NCBI RefSeq assembly: GCF_021917145.1
Contig: NC_061070.1
Location: 8,294,743 to 8,358,742 of the forward strand
Reading direction: 5' to 3'
DNA: 64,000 nucleotides
Source: Hypomesus transpacificus
Lineage: Eukaryota > Chordata > Actinopteri > Osmeriformes > Osmeridae
Position 1 is the stretch's first letter, and each line of letters starts with the position of its first letter. Positions 1 through 15,090 of the stretch are shown here, piece after piece. The notes beneath the pieces are model-generated. The model made no database searches, was not told where the DNA came from, and saw only the letters and a program-made list of their open reading frames with translations. The position numbers and the translations under genes were made by a program.

Positions 1-6
1 AGACTA

Positions 7-5360
<5,354 letters not shown>

Positions 5361-5367
5361 TCGAAAA

Positions 5368-5960
5368 TGGCCTCAAAAAGACAACAGGCGTCAGGGGCAA
5401 AAAAAAGTCCGAGATGATGCCCGGGCATCACTGGTAAGTCCGTGTTTAATCATTGTTAAATACGGGAAATGTGCTACTAATTTAATGGTTAGCCAATGCA
5501 TACACCTCGAAATAGATGACGTTATTGCTAATTTTAGCACACTCAAATATGTTAGGTGCAAGCTAAATTGAGATTTTACTGTTAAACATTATCTATACAT
5601 TTTACAACTTGTAAATAATCCATGAAAGGCCATAACTGACGCCAGCTAGTTGTTACTTTACATTCTATGATGTTTCTTTTATTCGATTTATCAAATAGTT
5701 TTTAAATGAGTAATAAAGGTGGAGATCTCCTTGGCTGCATGCTTTCAGTTTTTAATTGTAAACAATTTTGAAAACCAGGCTAAGAAACGTAAGGGTGGGG
5801 CTGAAAAATTAAGAGACAAAAATACATCACCTTCACTCGACAAGGTTTTACCAACTGAAAAACGGCTGTTTATTTTACATGGTCAAAAAAACAATTTTGC
5901 ACTCATTAAAGGCCAACACATTTCGCTCGCGAGTGTTGCACGCTCGCATTAAGTCGGGAA
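5368..5960 (+). pseudogene. hAT-like (ZMYM1/DUF4371-type) transposase 5' fragment
   Basis: A short open start at about 5368 reads MASKRQQASGAKKSP and is followed by a plausible donor near 5432. A later segment around 5775 reads NQAKKRKGGAEKLRDKNTS. The KRKGGAEKLR motif is a hallmark of the N-terminal region of fish hAT transposases carrying TTF-type zinc fingers and DUF4371. Nothing of the catalytic domain is visible, so this is a dead fragment. A related scrap lies at 17527-17690. Motif assignment is from memory; a profile search against DUF4371 or Dimer_Tnp_hAT would settle it. Confidence 0.55.
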
Positions 5961-6059
5961 CTCCAAACTTGCATCACATCAAACACCACCATGTCGATGC
6001 ATTGGCAGGGCAGCTTTGGTGGCGTATACCCCAGCTGTTTAGGGACAGGTACACAGAGA

Positions 6060-6640
6060 ACCACCACCTCTGATTAAGTGTTACATTGTGATGCTGCTGT
6101 ATTATATGCTTAATAATTCGTATATTTATGTATTTACCTTTTCATTTATTCACATTTATTTATTCATACGTTCATTTATCCATAGTGTAACTTGCTGCAG
6201 CAAAATAAATCTGTCAGCTTCCTCCCATAAAAAGTCAGGGAGTGGATTGAAGCCTCTGATTTTAAAAACTAGTGTACAGTGCCCGTGAAGCAGTCGGTGA
6301 TTAAGATGCCAGTGAAACACACAAATACATATTACTTGAACACTTGTGCACAGAGCCTGTGATAAAATTGGTGGCACACACACACAGGTTTGTGGAATTA
6401 TAGATAGTGCAGTGCCCGTGATGCAGCAATTGATGTCAGTTCTTCTCAGATGCTTTGATATTTCTCAGATCACAATTGAAATTCTCTTTCATCTCTGAAG
6501 TACTTGTTCAACCTCCATATCATCTATTCTAGTCACTTATGCATGTCACTAAAGCAATTTCTCTTTATTTTAAACATCATACATCGTACATTCATGCAAA
6601 TGATATACGATGTAGGCATCATATGTAGTATGTAGCCACC
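6060..6640. other. AT-rich stretch with no recognised feature
   Basis: Low-complexity TTTATTCA-like runs and short open frames. Nothing in either strand resembles a protein or RNA family I know. Confidence 0.4.
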
Positions 6641-6643
6641 GCA

Positions 6644-6865
6644 GTTATTGAGGCCTCTACTTCCACCACTGAGGCAGCTACTGCCCTCATTGAGGGTGAT
6701 TCTGCCATAATTGTGGTTGCCACTGCAGTCATTGAGGCCTTTATTTCCATCATTGAGGGTTCCACTGCCACCACTGAAGCTGCTACTGCCCTTATTGAGG
6801 TTGCCCCTGCTACCATCACTGAGGCCCCAAGTGCCATCACCGAGGTTTCTACAGCCGTCATTGGA
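6644..6865 (+). repeat. 21-bp minisatellite, about ten units, open as a heptad repeat
   Basis: Degenerate 21-bp units beginning ATTGAGGCC or a variant follow each other without spacers. On the plus strand they stay open as seven-residue units such as EASTSTT, EAATALI, EGDSAII and EAFISII, with the leading Glu mostly kept, until TAG at 6869-6871. Another plus-strand frame crosses the array without a stop and runs into the piggyBac N-terminal region at about 6880. Confidence 0.75.
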
Positions 6866-6879
6866 ATATAGAATATTGC

Positions 6880-7535
6880 ATGGTACACCAGAAGGAGCCC
6901 CACAGCCAGCCACCGGAGGAGCCCCACAGCAAACATATATTATGTCCAAGAATGGGCAGATTGAATGGTCTTCATCCCCAATGAGAGAGCCCCCGTGCTC
7001 AGCTGCTAAAATGAGAAGAATGGTACCAGGGCCAACACGATTGGCAAGCAACTCAGATTCAGGATATCAAGTCATCCTTTAGGCTGCTGATTCCTGACTC
7101 AGTTCAGAAAATTATTTTGAATATGACCAATCTCGAGGGGAGACTTGTGTTCAGAGAGCAGTGGAAAGAGATGGACAACACCAGTTACATGCCTAATTTG
7201 GAATCCTCATTCTTGCAGATGTGTATAGGTCAAGAGGGAGTCAACTGCAAGTCTGTGGGATGCGTAGACAGGGCCTGTCTTGACAATGTCTCTGGAGACC
7301 TTCCATATGCTCTCCGGAGTAATCAGATAACGATAATAAACAATAACCAAGAATCAAGAACAAGTTGGCAGCAATCCGCCCTGTGTGGGAGGTGTGGGTG
7401 GACCGGCTTCCACTTCTTTAAAACCCTGGGCCCAATGTAACTGTGGACGAACCGCTTCTTGGGTTCAGAGGCCATTGCCCCTTCAGGCAATATGCCTCCA
7501 CCCCCAAATTGTCAAAAGTTATTTAGACTTGCGCG
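6880..7535 (+). pseudogene. piggyBac transposase remnant 1 (N-terminal and first catalytic part)
   Basis: Three successive frames carry collinear piggyBac family sequence. Around 6940-7082 it reads SKNGQIEWSSSPMREPPCS. Around 7083-7180 it reads RLLIPDSVQKIILNMT followed by REQWKEMD. Around 7370-7520 it reads IRPVWEVWVDRLPLL, then VTVDEPLLGFRGHCPFRQY. The last segment contains the first catalytic Asp of the DDD triad (VDE). At least two frameshifts and a premature stop make it inactive. The C-terminal half, with the DNWY and DKSD motifs, is absent. Family membership is from recalled DDE_Tnp_1_7 motifs. Confidence 0.82.
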
Positions 7536-7916
7536 AGCAGAAATCAGATGAGCGAGCAGAAATTCACTGTGCGATCAAAACTCCATTCCGCAGTGTATAC
7601 TTTGACTTTTAAAACATGATCGTGAAGGAACCTGGTTTGCCCTCTCCCCGCCGTCACTCACTGCCTGTCACGGTCAAACCTAGGGATACACGGAGGTACA
7701 GAGGGCATGTGAGAGAAACTGGAAGGACAAGAAAGAACCATGAAAATATGGGTACAATTATAATTATTAGGGGTGGGAATCTTTTGGTACCTCACGATTC
7801 GAATCGATTCTTGGGATCACAAATTGATTAAAAATGTATTCACGATTTTTTTAGATTTTTAATCAAGAGATGCTGTAAAGCTAATTCCTTGATTTGCTTC
7901 TCAGTAGCCTACATTA

Positions 7917-8523
7917 TATGTGTATCGGCCTGCGGAAACCCATCGGATGTCGTGGCCGCTCATTGTTGGCTATAAACCATAAAAGATCGAAAATCGTTTT
8001 CTGTTAAAATGTAGATTTTTTATGTTTTTTATACACCCTAAACTTCATTGTGATGTACAACAAATATATGATTACTTAAGAAAAACAGTTCATTTCAATG
8101 TTTTTTGGACAGAAAGATTTTCAAGCCATGTCAAATCAAATGCTTTTTTATTTATACTTCCAACAGAACGAGGAAAGACGCATATTTTGGAGTCTGCTTT
8201 TGGGTCCACACTTACATTCCTGACACAAACAGCTGATCAATGAAGTCAGGCTCAAAATAACTTGCTGAGAAGTTATTAATGTAGCCTATACTTAAACAGA
8301 CATTTAGGCCTACATTCACAACGTGATTACAAACAAAATGATTTCCTTTCCATATTTGAAACAGAATTAGAATGGAATCTTTGATTGCAGTTTTCTCCGT
8401 TATCACTTTTTGACACAGGTCAACTTTATCTGAGTGATTTAAACAGATTTGTATTCAGGAGAGTTTGTAGTTTCCAAATATGTAATACCCCGAAAGTCAA
8501 GTTTCCGCAGGCCGCCACACATA
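7917..8523. mobile_element. Candidate short inverted-repeat element, about 600 bp
   Basis: GGCCTGCGGAAAC at 7927-7939 is repeated exactly as its reverse complement at 8501-8513. The similarity extends outward through TATGTGT at both ends. The interior is AT-rich, without a convincing protein. No target-site duplication was established, so the outer borders are approximate. It could equally be two fragments of one family in opposite orientation. Confidence 0.45.
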
Positions 8524-8630
8524 CAAGTGTGAAATGAGTTCCTGAAAGCATGTGCAAAGCGCAAAAACTTTGTCGCAATGAAATGTGGAGTTACCTAAAA
8601 AAAACATGAAGCAGTTTGCCTCAGTATTAC

Positions 8631-9429
8631 CAGACAATGTCTAATGTGGGGAGAACTGTCACTCTCTGAGAAACTTCTGGGTTCTGAACTGGTTGCAGTT
8701 CCACTGTAGTTCCATATGAGGACACTAACGAGCGAGTGCAGAATGAATTGAGGTCTATGGAGCTATACCCCTCAAAATCCACTTTTCTCAGAATATAATT
8801 TTTTGTCTAGTAATTCGAATTCTGAATTCGAAAGGGGGGGGCAAAAAATACACACTGCTCGGTGTTAGATTTTTTTTAAGTCGCCTTTCTGTTCTAAAAA
8901 GCCTTTTAAAATGTCAATGACATCATACACATCATACGACCAGAGATACTGCTTTACGGCAAGCTCTGGTCTCTTCTTTTTTTCTCTCGAGGCATCGAAA
9001 ACACAGCTGACAGGTTAGGCTCTCCCCGTCAATACACATGCTAGAAAAAGTTTGGCTTGCTGATGTTGTTGCTAATGTTGCTCATGCTCTGACATTCTGA
9101 TTCTGCTTCGGATAATCAATCAGTAATCATTAGCAGAATGCTGGCGTGTTATGGGCAACAAAGACTCATCCTGTAAGAAATCGAAAGGACATAAGTACTC
9201 GTTCATTCAACTTTCGACCTATAACCCACATTGCCCACTACAATCAAATCTGAGATTTATCAACGACCATCAGGCAAAAGAGACTAATTTAGCCGTTTAG
9301 CTCTATAGACTCCCATTCAGCATGCACTCGCTCGCGATCACCCCCAGTGGAACTCTGGTGGAACTGCAATCAAATTTGGTACAATGGAGCTTAATAGGGA
9401 GTGGACAGGCTCTCCTTAAACAGGCTCTG
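8631..9429. mobile_element. hAT-like non-autonomous element, copy A (799 bp)
   Basis: This copy is the reverse complement of copy B at 32203-33137. Both share ends of the type CAGAGCCTGTTTAAGGA and TTAGACATTCTCTG; copy A has CAGACAATG at its left end and GGCTCTG at its right end. Internally, a segment around GGTTGCAGTTCCAC near one end is repeated inverted near the other, which makes long imperfect terminal inverted repeats. No transposase is encoded. The left flank (about 36 bp) is also shared with copy B, so the larger context was duplicated too. A clear target duplication is not present for this copy. Confidence 0.7.
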
Positions 9430-9667
9430 GTTAGACTCGGGTTGTTGCCACCCGTCCCTTAAAATACGGAATCGTCCCGTATTTGAGAATAAAATAGCAC
9501 GGGTTTTGTCCCGTATTTTCAGAGATCTTCAACGCAAATTCTGTGAAGACTCCTATCTACCCCTGATTGGGTAATACTCGCTGCCATCGTTGGTTTGATC
9601 GGTTTGTTTCAGAATGCTCCAGATAACCCCCCTACGGTGTTCATTTTAGGACATCCTCAGATCTCAG

Positions 9668-9916
9668 ACTCAATTGTCAGACTCAAACGAAAAGGCGTCA
9701 AGTCTCAGACCAAAAGTCGTCAGACTCAGGCGAAACGGCTTCAGTCTCAGAAAAACCTCTGTCATTCTCAGACAAAACGCCCTCAAACTAAACGCCGTCA
9801 GAAAAACCTCTGTCATTCTCAGACAAAACGCTCTCAAACCAAACGCCATCATTCTCAGACAAAACGCTCTCAAACCAAACGCCGTCAATCTCAAACAAAA
9901 CGCTCTCAAACCAAAC
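9668..9916 (+). repeat. 36-bp tandem array (CTCAGACAAAACG family)
   Basis: Units of the form ATTCTCAGACAAAACGC followed by TCTCAAACCAAACGC recur at about 36 bp for the last three copies. More diverged copies lie to the left. The array ends exactly where the inverted-repeat end CCCAGCTAACACAT begins at 9917. The open frame across it (repeated SQTKR) is a by-product of the repeat. Confidence 0.75.
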
Positions 9917-10048
9917 CCCAGCTAACACATGACGTTGCGGCAACGTTGCCAGTAAGTGCTCAGTTGGTAACCCGCGACGTTACCTTCTGGCAACGTCGTG
10001 GCAACGTCGTAGCAACGTTATAAAGGGAATGTTGCCAGTTGGTCCCAT

Positions 10049-10522
10049 GGGCAACGTTGCCACAACGTCGTACCTTGGTCGGCTGGTTACGTTATTTTTA
10101 GACCAGTGGGCAACGTTGCCGCAACGTCGTACCTTGGTCCGCTGGTTACGTTATTTTTAGACCAGTGGGCAACGTTGCCGCGACGTCGTACCTTGGTCCG
10201 CTGGTAACGTCATTTTTAGGTCCGTGGGCAACGTTGCCGCGACGTCGTACCTTGGTCGGCTGGTTACGTCATTTTTTGGTCCCATGGACGACGTTGCCGC
10301 GACGTCGTACCTTGGTCGGCTGGTAACGTCATCTTTTGGTCCGTGGGCAACGTTGCCGCGACGTTGTACCTTGGTCGGTTGGTTACGTTATTTTTTGGTC
10401 CGTGGGCAACGTTGCCGCGACGTTGTACCTTGGTCAGCTGGTTACGTTATTTTTTGGTCCCGTGGACAACGTTGCCGCGACGTTGTACCTTGGTCGGCTG
10501 GTTACCTTATTTTTGTCGCAGG
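10049..10522 (+). repeat. Left subterminal satellite, 8 units of 59-60 bp
   Basis: Units start at about 10049, 10108, 10167, 10226, 10286, 10345, 10404 and 10464. Each contains the palindrome GGCAACGTTGCC (or a one-base variant), then GACGTCGTACCTTGGTC, a TGGTTACGT box and a T run. Units are contiguous, without unique spacers. Regular spacing of a palindromic motif suggests protein-binding sites; that is inference. Confidence 0.85.
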
Positions 10523-12413
10523 ACAGCGGTTCTTGACTGCAATATAGTGGTTTATATATATAAATGTAGACACTGCATGTAATTCATGTGCTGCTCAGCC
10601 CCAGCAGGTCATTGGTCATCAATGTTCTCATATGCAGACACATAGTGTAAATTAAAAAAGACAGAATGTGGAATATCATTTAGTCTTTCATTCTTTACTA
10701 TAAACATGTACAAAAGCAATCAATGTGTGATGAGTAACATGATTAAGCAAACATTATTTGTAGGCTATAGCACACCAAAGCTGTATGACACACAATGCAA
10801 ATGTGTGCTCCAATAGTTTTGTAATACAAAATTGTTAAATGTGACCAAAAGGTAAGCGACTCTTAAGAGTTTCATTTTCAAAGACAAGTCATCACAGAAT
10901 ATTACAATTCTTCCTTAGCAAACCTGCCCCTCAGTCTGCCCCTGAGCAACAACTTTGCGCATGCCCATTTCAACGCATTGCTGAAACTGGGCTTCCTAAA
11001 CAGTTTTTGCCGGGGTCCTACCGTCTTGCACACAATGGATTTTACCTGGAAATAAGTTACTTCAAAGGTGAGTTTCTTTACAGACATAGTTTTAAATATA
11101 TAAACATATTTTTAGAAATTGGATGGGGCATATAGGTTTGAAATTGAGTTGTTTATAGCGTTATATCAGATTCACATTGTTTACGTTAGGATTTCGCTAG
11201 CTAGGTTAAACCCTCCAGAAAGTTATTTTGAAATACTGAAAATGCATACATGTTATCAAAGTTTAGCGTCTGATAAATCACCCTCAAAAGAATCAGTGAA
11301 AATAAACGTTCAGAACTGTTAGAAAACCTTGTCCCAAAATAGTTTATTTAGCTACAGTAGCTAGCCCTGAATTTTCAAAGACGCTAGCGCGTGGCTGATC
11401 ACGTTCACAGTCGGTCATGGCATGCACAACAATGGCGTCTGTAAAAGTATCATGTCACTAATTCTTCCAATTTGTACATGACATTTGTTTTTGGATACGT
11501 TTATTCGTTTTAACCTTTTAGATGCGTGAGTTCTAAATATTTCAGACACTTTCACCAGAGTACGTGAGTTATTTTTCCAAAACGGAAGCTATGTAGCTTT
11601 AATTAGCTTCCGTTACCTAGCAACCTAAGATAATACTCGTACCAATGCTACTACTTGCTAGTGTTACTTGTTAGCCTACCAATTGTACATTTTGAAGCCA
11701 TACTGTAGCGTTTATCATAAAGTTATTGCCCATCGGAAAATAGTTGGTTGGAATGTTCAGAATCACACATGTGCTACGCTGTGGGGCCCTGCTTTCGAAC
11801 ATATCACATATACGATGCTTCTTCAATATCAATACTAATAGGCTACTGTGTACGTAAACTACATTCCACTTTCATTTCTGTACAGGTGATCCGACCACCA
11901 TCACAAGTACTGTGTCCCTTGGAAATTATGGTAAAGTAATGAATGACCGTTTATAACAGTGACAATAATTGTATGAGCCATGGCAACCCTAAAGGCTATG
12001 CTTTGAAGCAAAAGTATGACTTAAAACGTTTGCATCACCAGATGCCATACCTCTAGGTGTCAACTCTGGTCTGGTGGAGGAGAACCCATAGGGCGCCCCG
12101 GAAAACAGCTGGCAGCCAGGCAAGTGCAAATATAAGACACTCAAAAAAATATTCAAACCATTGCCATTGTAAGGCATACCTAATTGTAAGGCATACTTAA
12201 GTTGTTCTGATCGTGGGGGGAAACATATTTGTCAAAACAACAAATGTTGTCTTACTAATGCTTTGTATACCCCATTCAGCTGTACCATCTTGGGCAAAGA
12301 CCAATCAAGGTAACATTTGTTATGTACATCAATGTTACAGCTAATCTAGAAGAACCACAGTGTATGCCAATCATGCAAACTCTTGTAAACTTGTTTACTT
12401 GTCTTTAATTACA

Positions 12414-12605
12414 GACACATTACAGGTTATGCTCCGGAAGATGGAGACATTGGAAGAGAACCAGCGAGAGGCTCTCCTGTTCAGGCGACCACAGGGCAGA
12501 CACACTGAAGAGGTGCCAGTGATGGACCTACAGGTGGCCCAAACACAGGCTGAACTTCAAGACCTTGAGGAGCGCCTTATGGTGCTGGAGTTGCGAAAGA
12601 GAGCG
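12414..12605 (+). CDS. Coiled-coil coding exon inside the 4-kb element
   Basis: After an acceptor near 12413 (TTACAG) the frame reads DTLQVMLRKMETLEENQRE, then a polar stretch, then AELQDLEERLMVLELRKRA, and stops at a good donor (GCG followed by GTAAGT) at 12606. Heptad spacing of Leu and Met supports a coiled coil. An exon starting after the AG at 12695 would add Thr-Leu and a TGA, closing the protein. Upstream exons were not found. It resembles the C-terminal tails of small transposon-encoded accessory proteins in fish, but I cannot name a family. It may be a relic rather than an expressed gene. Confidence 0.5.
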
Positions 12606-13067
12606 GTAAGTGTTTGGAGATCCCACAAACTATGGCTTACACGCATTCAACGTTCACATTGGTGCTGACAATAAGTTCATGACTTCTAATTCCAGACGCT
12701 GTGATGAAGTAGAAGACGGGACTGGGAGAGAAAGCTGTGGAGCTCCGCATAGAGGAAACACTCAAACACACCCCGGCAGCCCATTCAAAACCAGCCAGGT
12801 GAATGAATCATGTTTGCAACTTCCATATCCAATCTTTCACGTGGCTATGACACAAATGTAGAATCACATAATATTTTAATTGATGATGTATATTATTTTA
12901 GATGTGATTTTTTAAGACTTGTATAGCCCCTTTTCACACGTGCGATTATGTTAATCGAACACTAACTTATTTTGTGCTTCCTTGTCAGGGCCATCAGACA
13001 GGACTCATAGCGGGGACTGGAAGAAGATTTTAATTCATTTTTTGCACTTTGTTTGTTTGGCACTTTT

Positions 13068-13138
13068 GTTTTGCAGTGTTTGTTTTGCAGTGTTTTTTTC
13101 TTTGCAGTGTTTGTTTTGCAGTGTTTGTTTTGCAGTGG
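13068..13138 (+). repeat. Short tandem repeat of TTTGTTTTGCAGTG
   Basis: About five copies of a 14-15-bp unit lie in the interior of the 4-kb element. The overlapping open frames here are products of the repeat. Confidence 0.75.
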
Positions 13139-13179
13139 CACTTTTTATCACGTATGTATATATTTTGGCCATTTTAGTT

Positions 13180-13370
13180 TTTATTGTAAATGTTACATGC
13201 ATACTTTGTGCATTGTCATTTTAGCAGACACTCTTATTTACAGTAAGTACAGGGATATTCCCTGGAGGAAAGTAAGGTAAAGTGCCTTGCCCAAGGACAC
13301 ATCATTTGGCAACCTTCTGATTTAATAGCCTGATTTCCCAACCGATCAGCCATCTGACTCCCCTTTAGTA
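13180..13370 (-). mobile_element. tRNA-headed SINE (family also at 31985 and 42105)
   Basis: Read on the minus strand the element starts GGGAGTCAGATGGCTGA and continues with GCCAAATGATGTGTCC, CTTGGGCAAGGCA and TCCCTGTACTTACTG, ending in a TCTGCTAAAATGACA-type tail. The same blocks occur in the copy at 42105-42240, and the tRNA-like head occurs at 31985-32063. The 5' portion resembles a tRNA A-box (TGGCTCAGCGG in the related copy). It lies inside the 4-kb element and is therefore a later insertion or a carried passenger. Confidence 0.7.
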
Positions 13371-13390
13371 TAGGTAGACCACATATTTAG

Positions 13391-13481
13391 GATTCCTATA
13401 TGGTGAATGTATATACCTTCCTGCCAAAGTAAATTCCTTGTCTGTGCAAACTTTCATGGCAATTAAAACACTTTCTGATTC
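13391..13481 (+). mobile_element. LINE 3'-end fragment (same family as 15091-16458)
   Basis: GATTCCTATATG, ACCTTCCTGCCAAAG, AAATTCCTTGTC and GCAAACTTTCATGGC follow in the same order as in the 3' tail of the larger LINE at 15091-15190, which lies on the opposite strand. The fragment ends in CTGATTCTG, the terminal repeat of that family. No coding sequence is attached: it is a very short 5'-truncated copy. Confidence 0.75.
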
Positions 13482-13650
13482 TGAAATGCTGCCTCGTTTA
13501 TGATTTAGCTTGAGTCAGAATACACATCACACAAACATATTCCTCCTAAGGTTGGCTATCTATTATACCAAAACAAGTAGCCTTCTGGGCAAATGAGGTC
13601 TGCATATGAAGGTTACTTCATAATTAAGTAAATTGTTGACGTCGCAGTTA

Positions 13651-13882
13651 CGGACTAGCAACGTCACAAAATTACGTTGCTAGGAGGTTGCGGTTACGGA
13701 CTGGCAACGTCAGAAAATTACGTTGCTAGGAGGTTGCGGTTACGGACTGGCAACGTCGGAAAATAACGTTGCCACGACGTTGCGGTTACGGACTGGCAAC
13801 GTCGGAAAATTAACGTTGCCACGACGTCGCGGTTACGGACTGGCAACGTCACAAGATGACGTTGCGGCAACCTACTGGCTCC
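13651..13882 (-). repeat. Right subterminal satellite, 5 units of 46-47 bp
   Basis: The box CGGACTGGCAACGTC recurs at about 13651, 13697, 13743, 13789 and 13836, alternating with TTACGTTGC and GACGTTGCGG. The motif vocabulary is the same as in the left satellite, but the unit length and spacer differ. The orientation is opposite, as expected for the second end of one transposon. Confidence 0.85.
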
Positions 13883-13990
13883 CCACAGATGCACGGTCCC
13901 GCAACGTCGCCAAAGACGTTGCGGCAACGTATGTTTGGTCATCGCGTGACGTTGCGACAACGTCAGGGCAACGTAAATGTGTTAGCTGGG

Positions 13991-14404
13991 AAATCACAAG
14001 CGTTTGCTTTAGCCAACTCCTTCACCACTACTGTAACGGAGCTAGCTGCCGTAGCTGGAAAATCAAACTTTTCCCGAACCCCGTGGGGAGGAGGGCGACA
14101 ACATCATGGCCACCAACAAAACTAAGCAAGGAATATTCTTGCTCCGGCTTTAACCTATGGATATTTGGCAGCGTTGCCACAACCGCAGAATAGCTTCGCT
14201 CGCATCTTTCTCCGCCGCCATTACTGAACTACTCAAACTAGTGCACGACATTAACGTCATTGTTGTCAGCCAATCCCTCTGTTCGCTGATTGGACCTACA
14301 AAAAATGTGTTTCTGGAAACCGACTTCAAAGTCAAGCTCCCAGACCTGGTACAGAAGCAAAATCCAAATTGAGCGGAAGTACGTAGGAGGGCAGAGCCAG
14401 GCTA
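13991..14404 (+). repeat. Truncated copy 1 of the TAGCCTGG interspersed repeat
   Basis: Matches bases from about 29101 to 29505 of the full copy, through TCCGTTACAG-type and CCCGTGGGGAGGAGGG blocks, to the terminal CCAGGCTA at 14404. The first 150 bp or so of the element are missing; they are replaced abruptly by the right end of the 4-kb transposon. Confidence 0.8.
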
Positions 14405-15090
14405 TGCCCGATCCGCGGCCACGAGAAAATGAACGAATCACTCTTTGAGAGGACTCGTTACTCCCAAGTCCTTGTAAGGATTCGTTCAAAATGAACGAAT
14501 CGTTCACGAACGACGCATCACTACAACCAGTGCTCGAAGTGGGCCGGTACTCACCGGGGCACCTCTACATTTTACTCTTAAACATACCGACACCTTTTCT
14601 TGCCTGCCTGTACGCTACATTCGACAAAGTTATCTAGACAGCCTCAACTGATGCCTGAGTAAAACAGATTTTTCACTGCTGCTTTCAAACCTAGAAACAA
14701 AACGACTTTCGTTCGTAAGTAATTATGTTAGCCTGCAGGGACGTGCACAGGTTATGGCGTTGCTCGTGGGAATTTTCTTTACTCAACGTTGTCCTGAGGG
14801 CAGAAACGTTTGTGATTGGTTTAATCTGACAACCAATCGCGAGAGAGGAGAGAATTGCAGAGGCGGGGCGTCCATTTTCAATCTTCAGGCAGCATTTTCA
14901 GTTGCGCACAGCAAAGATCAGAACTGTTGATATGATAGCGCTAGCAGGTATTAAAAGATTACACATTTTTATAATTACACATTTTTTTTATTTATGAAAG
15001 CTTTGAAATGATAACCAGTTCCGATCTTTGCTGTGCGCAACTGAAAATGCCGCCTGAAGATTTAAAATGGAGGCCCCGCCTCTGCAATTC

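Larger units (their letters stand above)
9917..13990. mobile_element. 4.07-kb DNA transposon candidate with inverted ends and opposed subterminal satellites
   Basis: CCCAGCTAACACAT at 9917-9930 and ATGTGTTAGCTGGG at 13977-13990 are exact 14-bp inverted repeats. Inside each end are dense GACGTTGC and GCAACGTC motifs, organised as eight 59-60-bp units on the left and five 46-47-bp units on the right. The interior carries a short coiled-coil coding exon (12414-12605), a SINE and a LINE 3' end. No transposase domain was recognised. The right flank is a truncated copy of the 557-bp TAGCCTGG repeat, but the missing part of that copy is not found left of 9917, and the flanks give no convincing target duplication (AAACCAAAC against AAATCACAA). 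Borders are sound, but history and superfamily are open. Confidence 0.65.

Noticed and set aside
9595-10023. 142-codon open frame rich in SQTKR
   Set aside because: It follows the 36-bp tandem array and runs into the transposon end; a repeat artefact.
10049-10522. Regular repeats that superficially look like a CRISPR array
   Set aside because: Units are contiguous 59-60-bp tandem copies with no unique spacers, and the surrounding genome is vertebrate.
10224-10582. Three overlapping plus-strand open frames of 66-107 codons
   Set aside because: They are translations of the 59-60-bp satellite in different frames and have no independent coding evidence.
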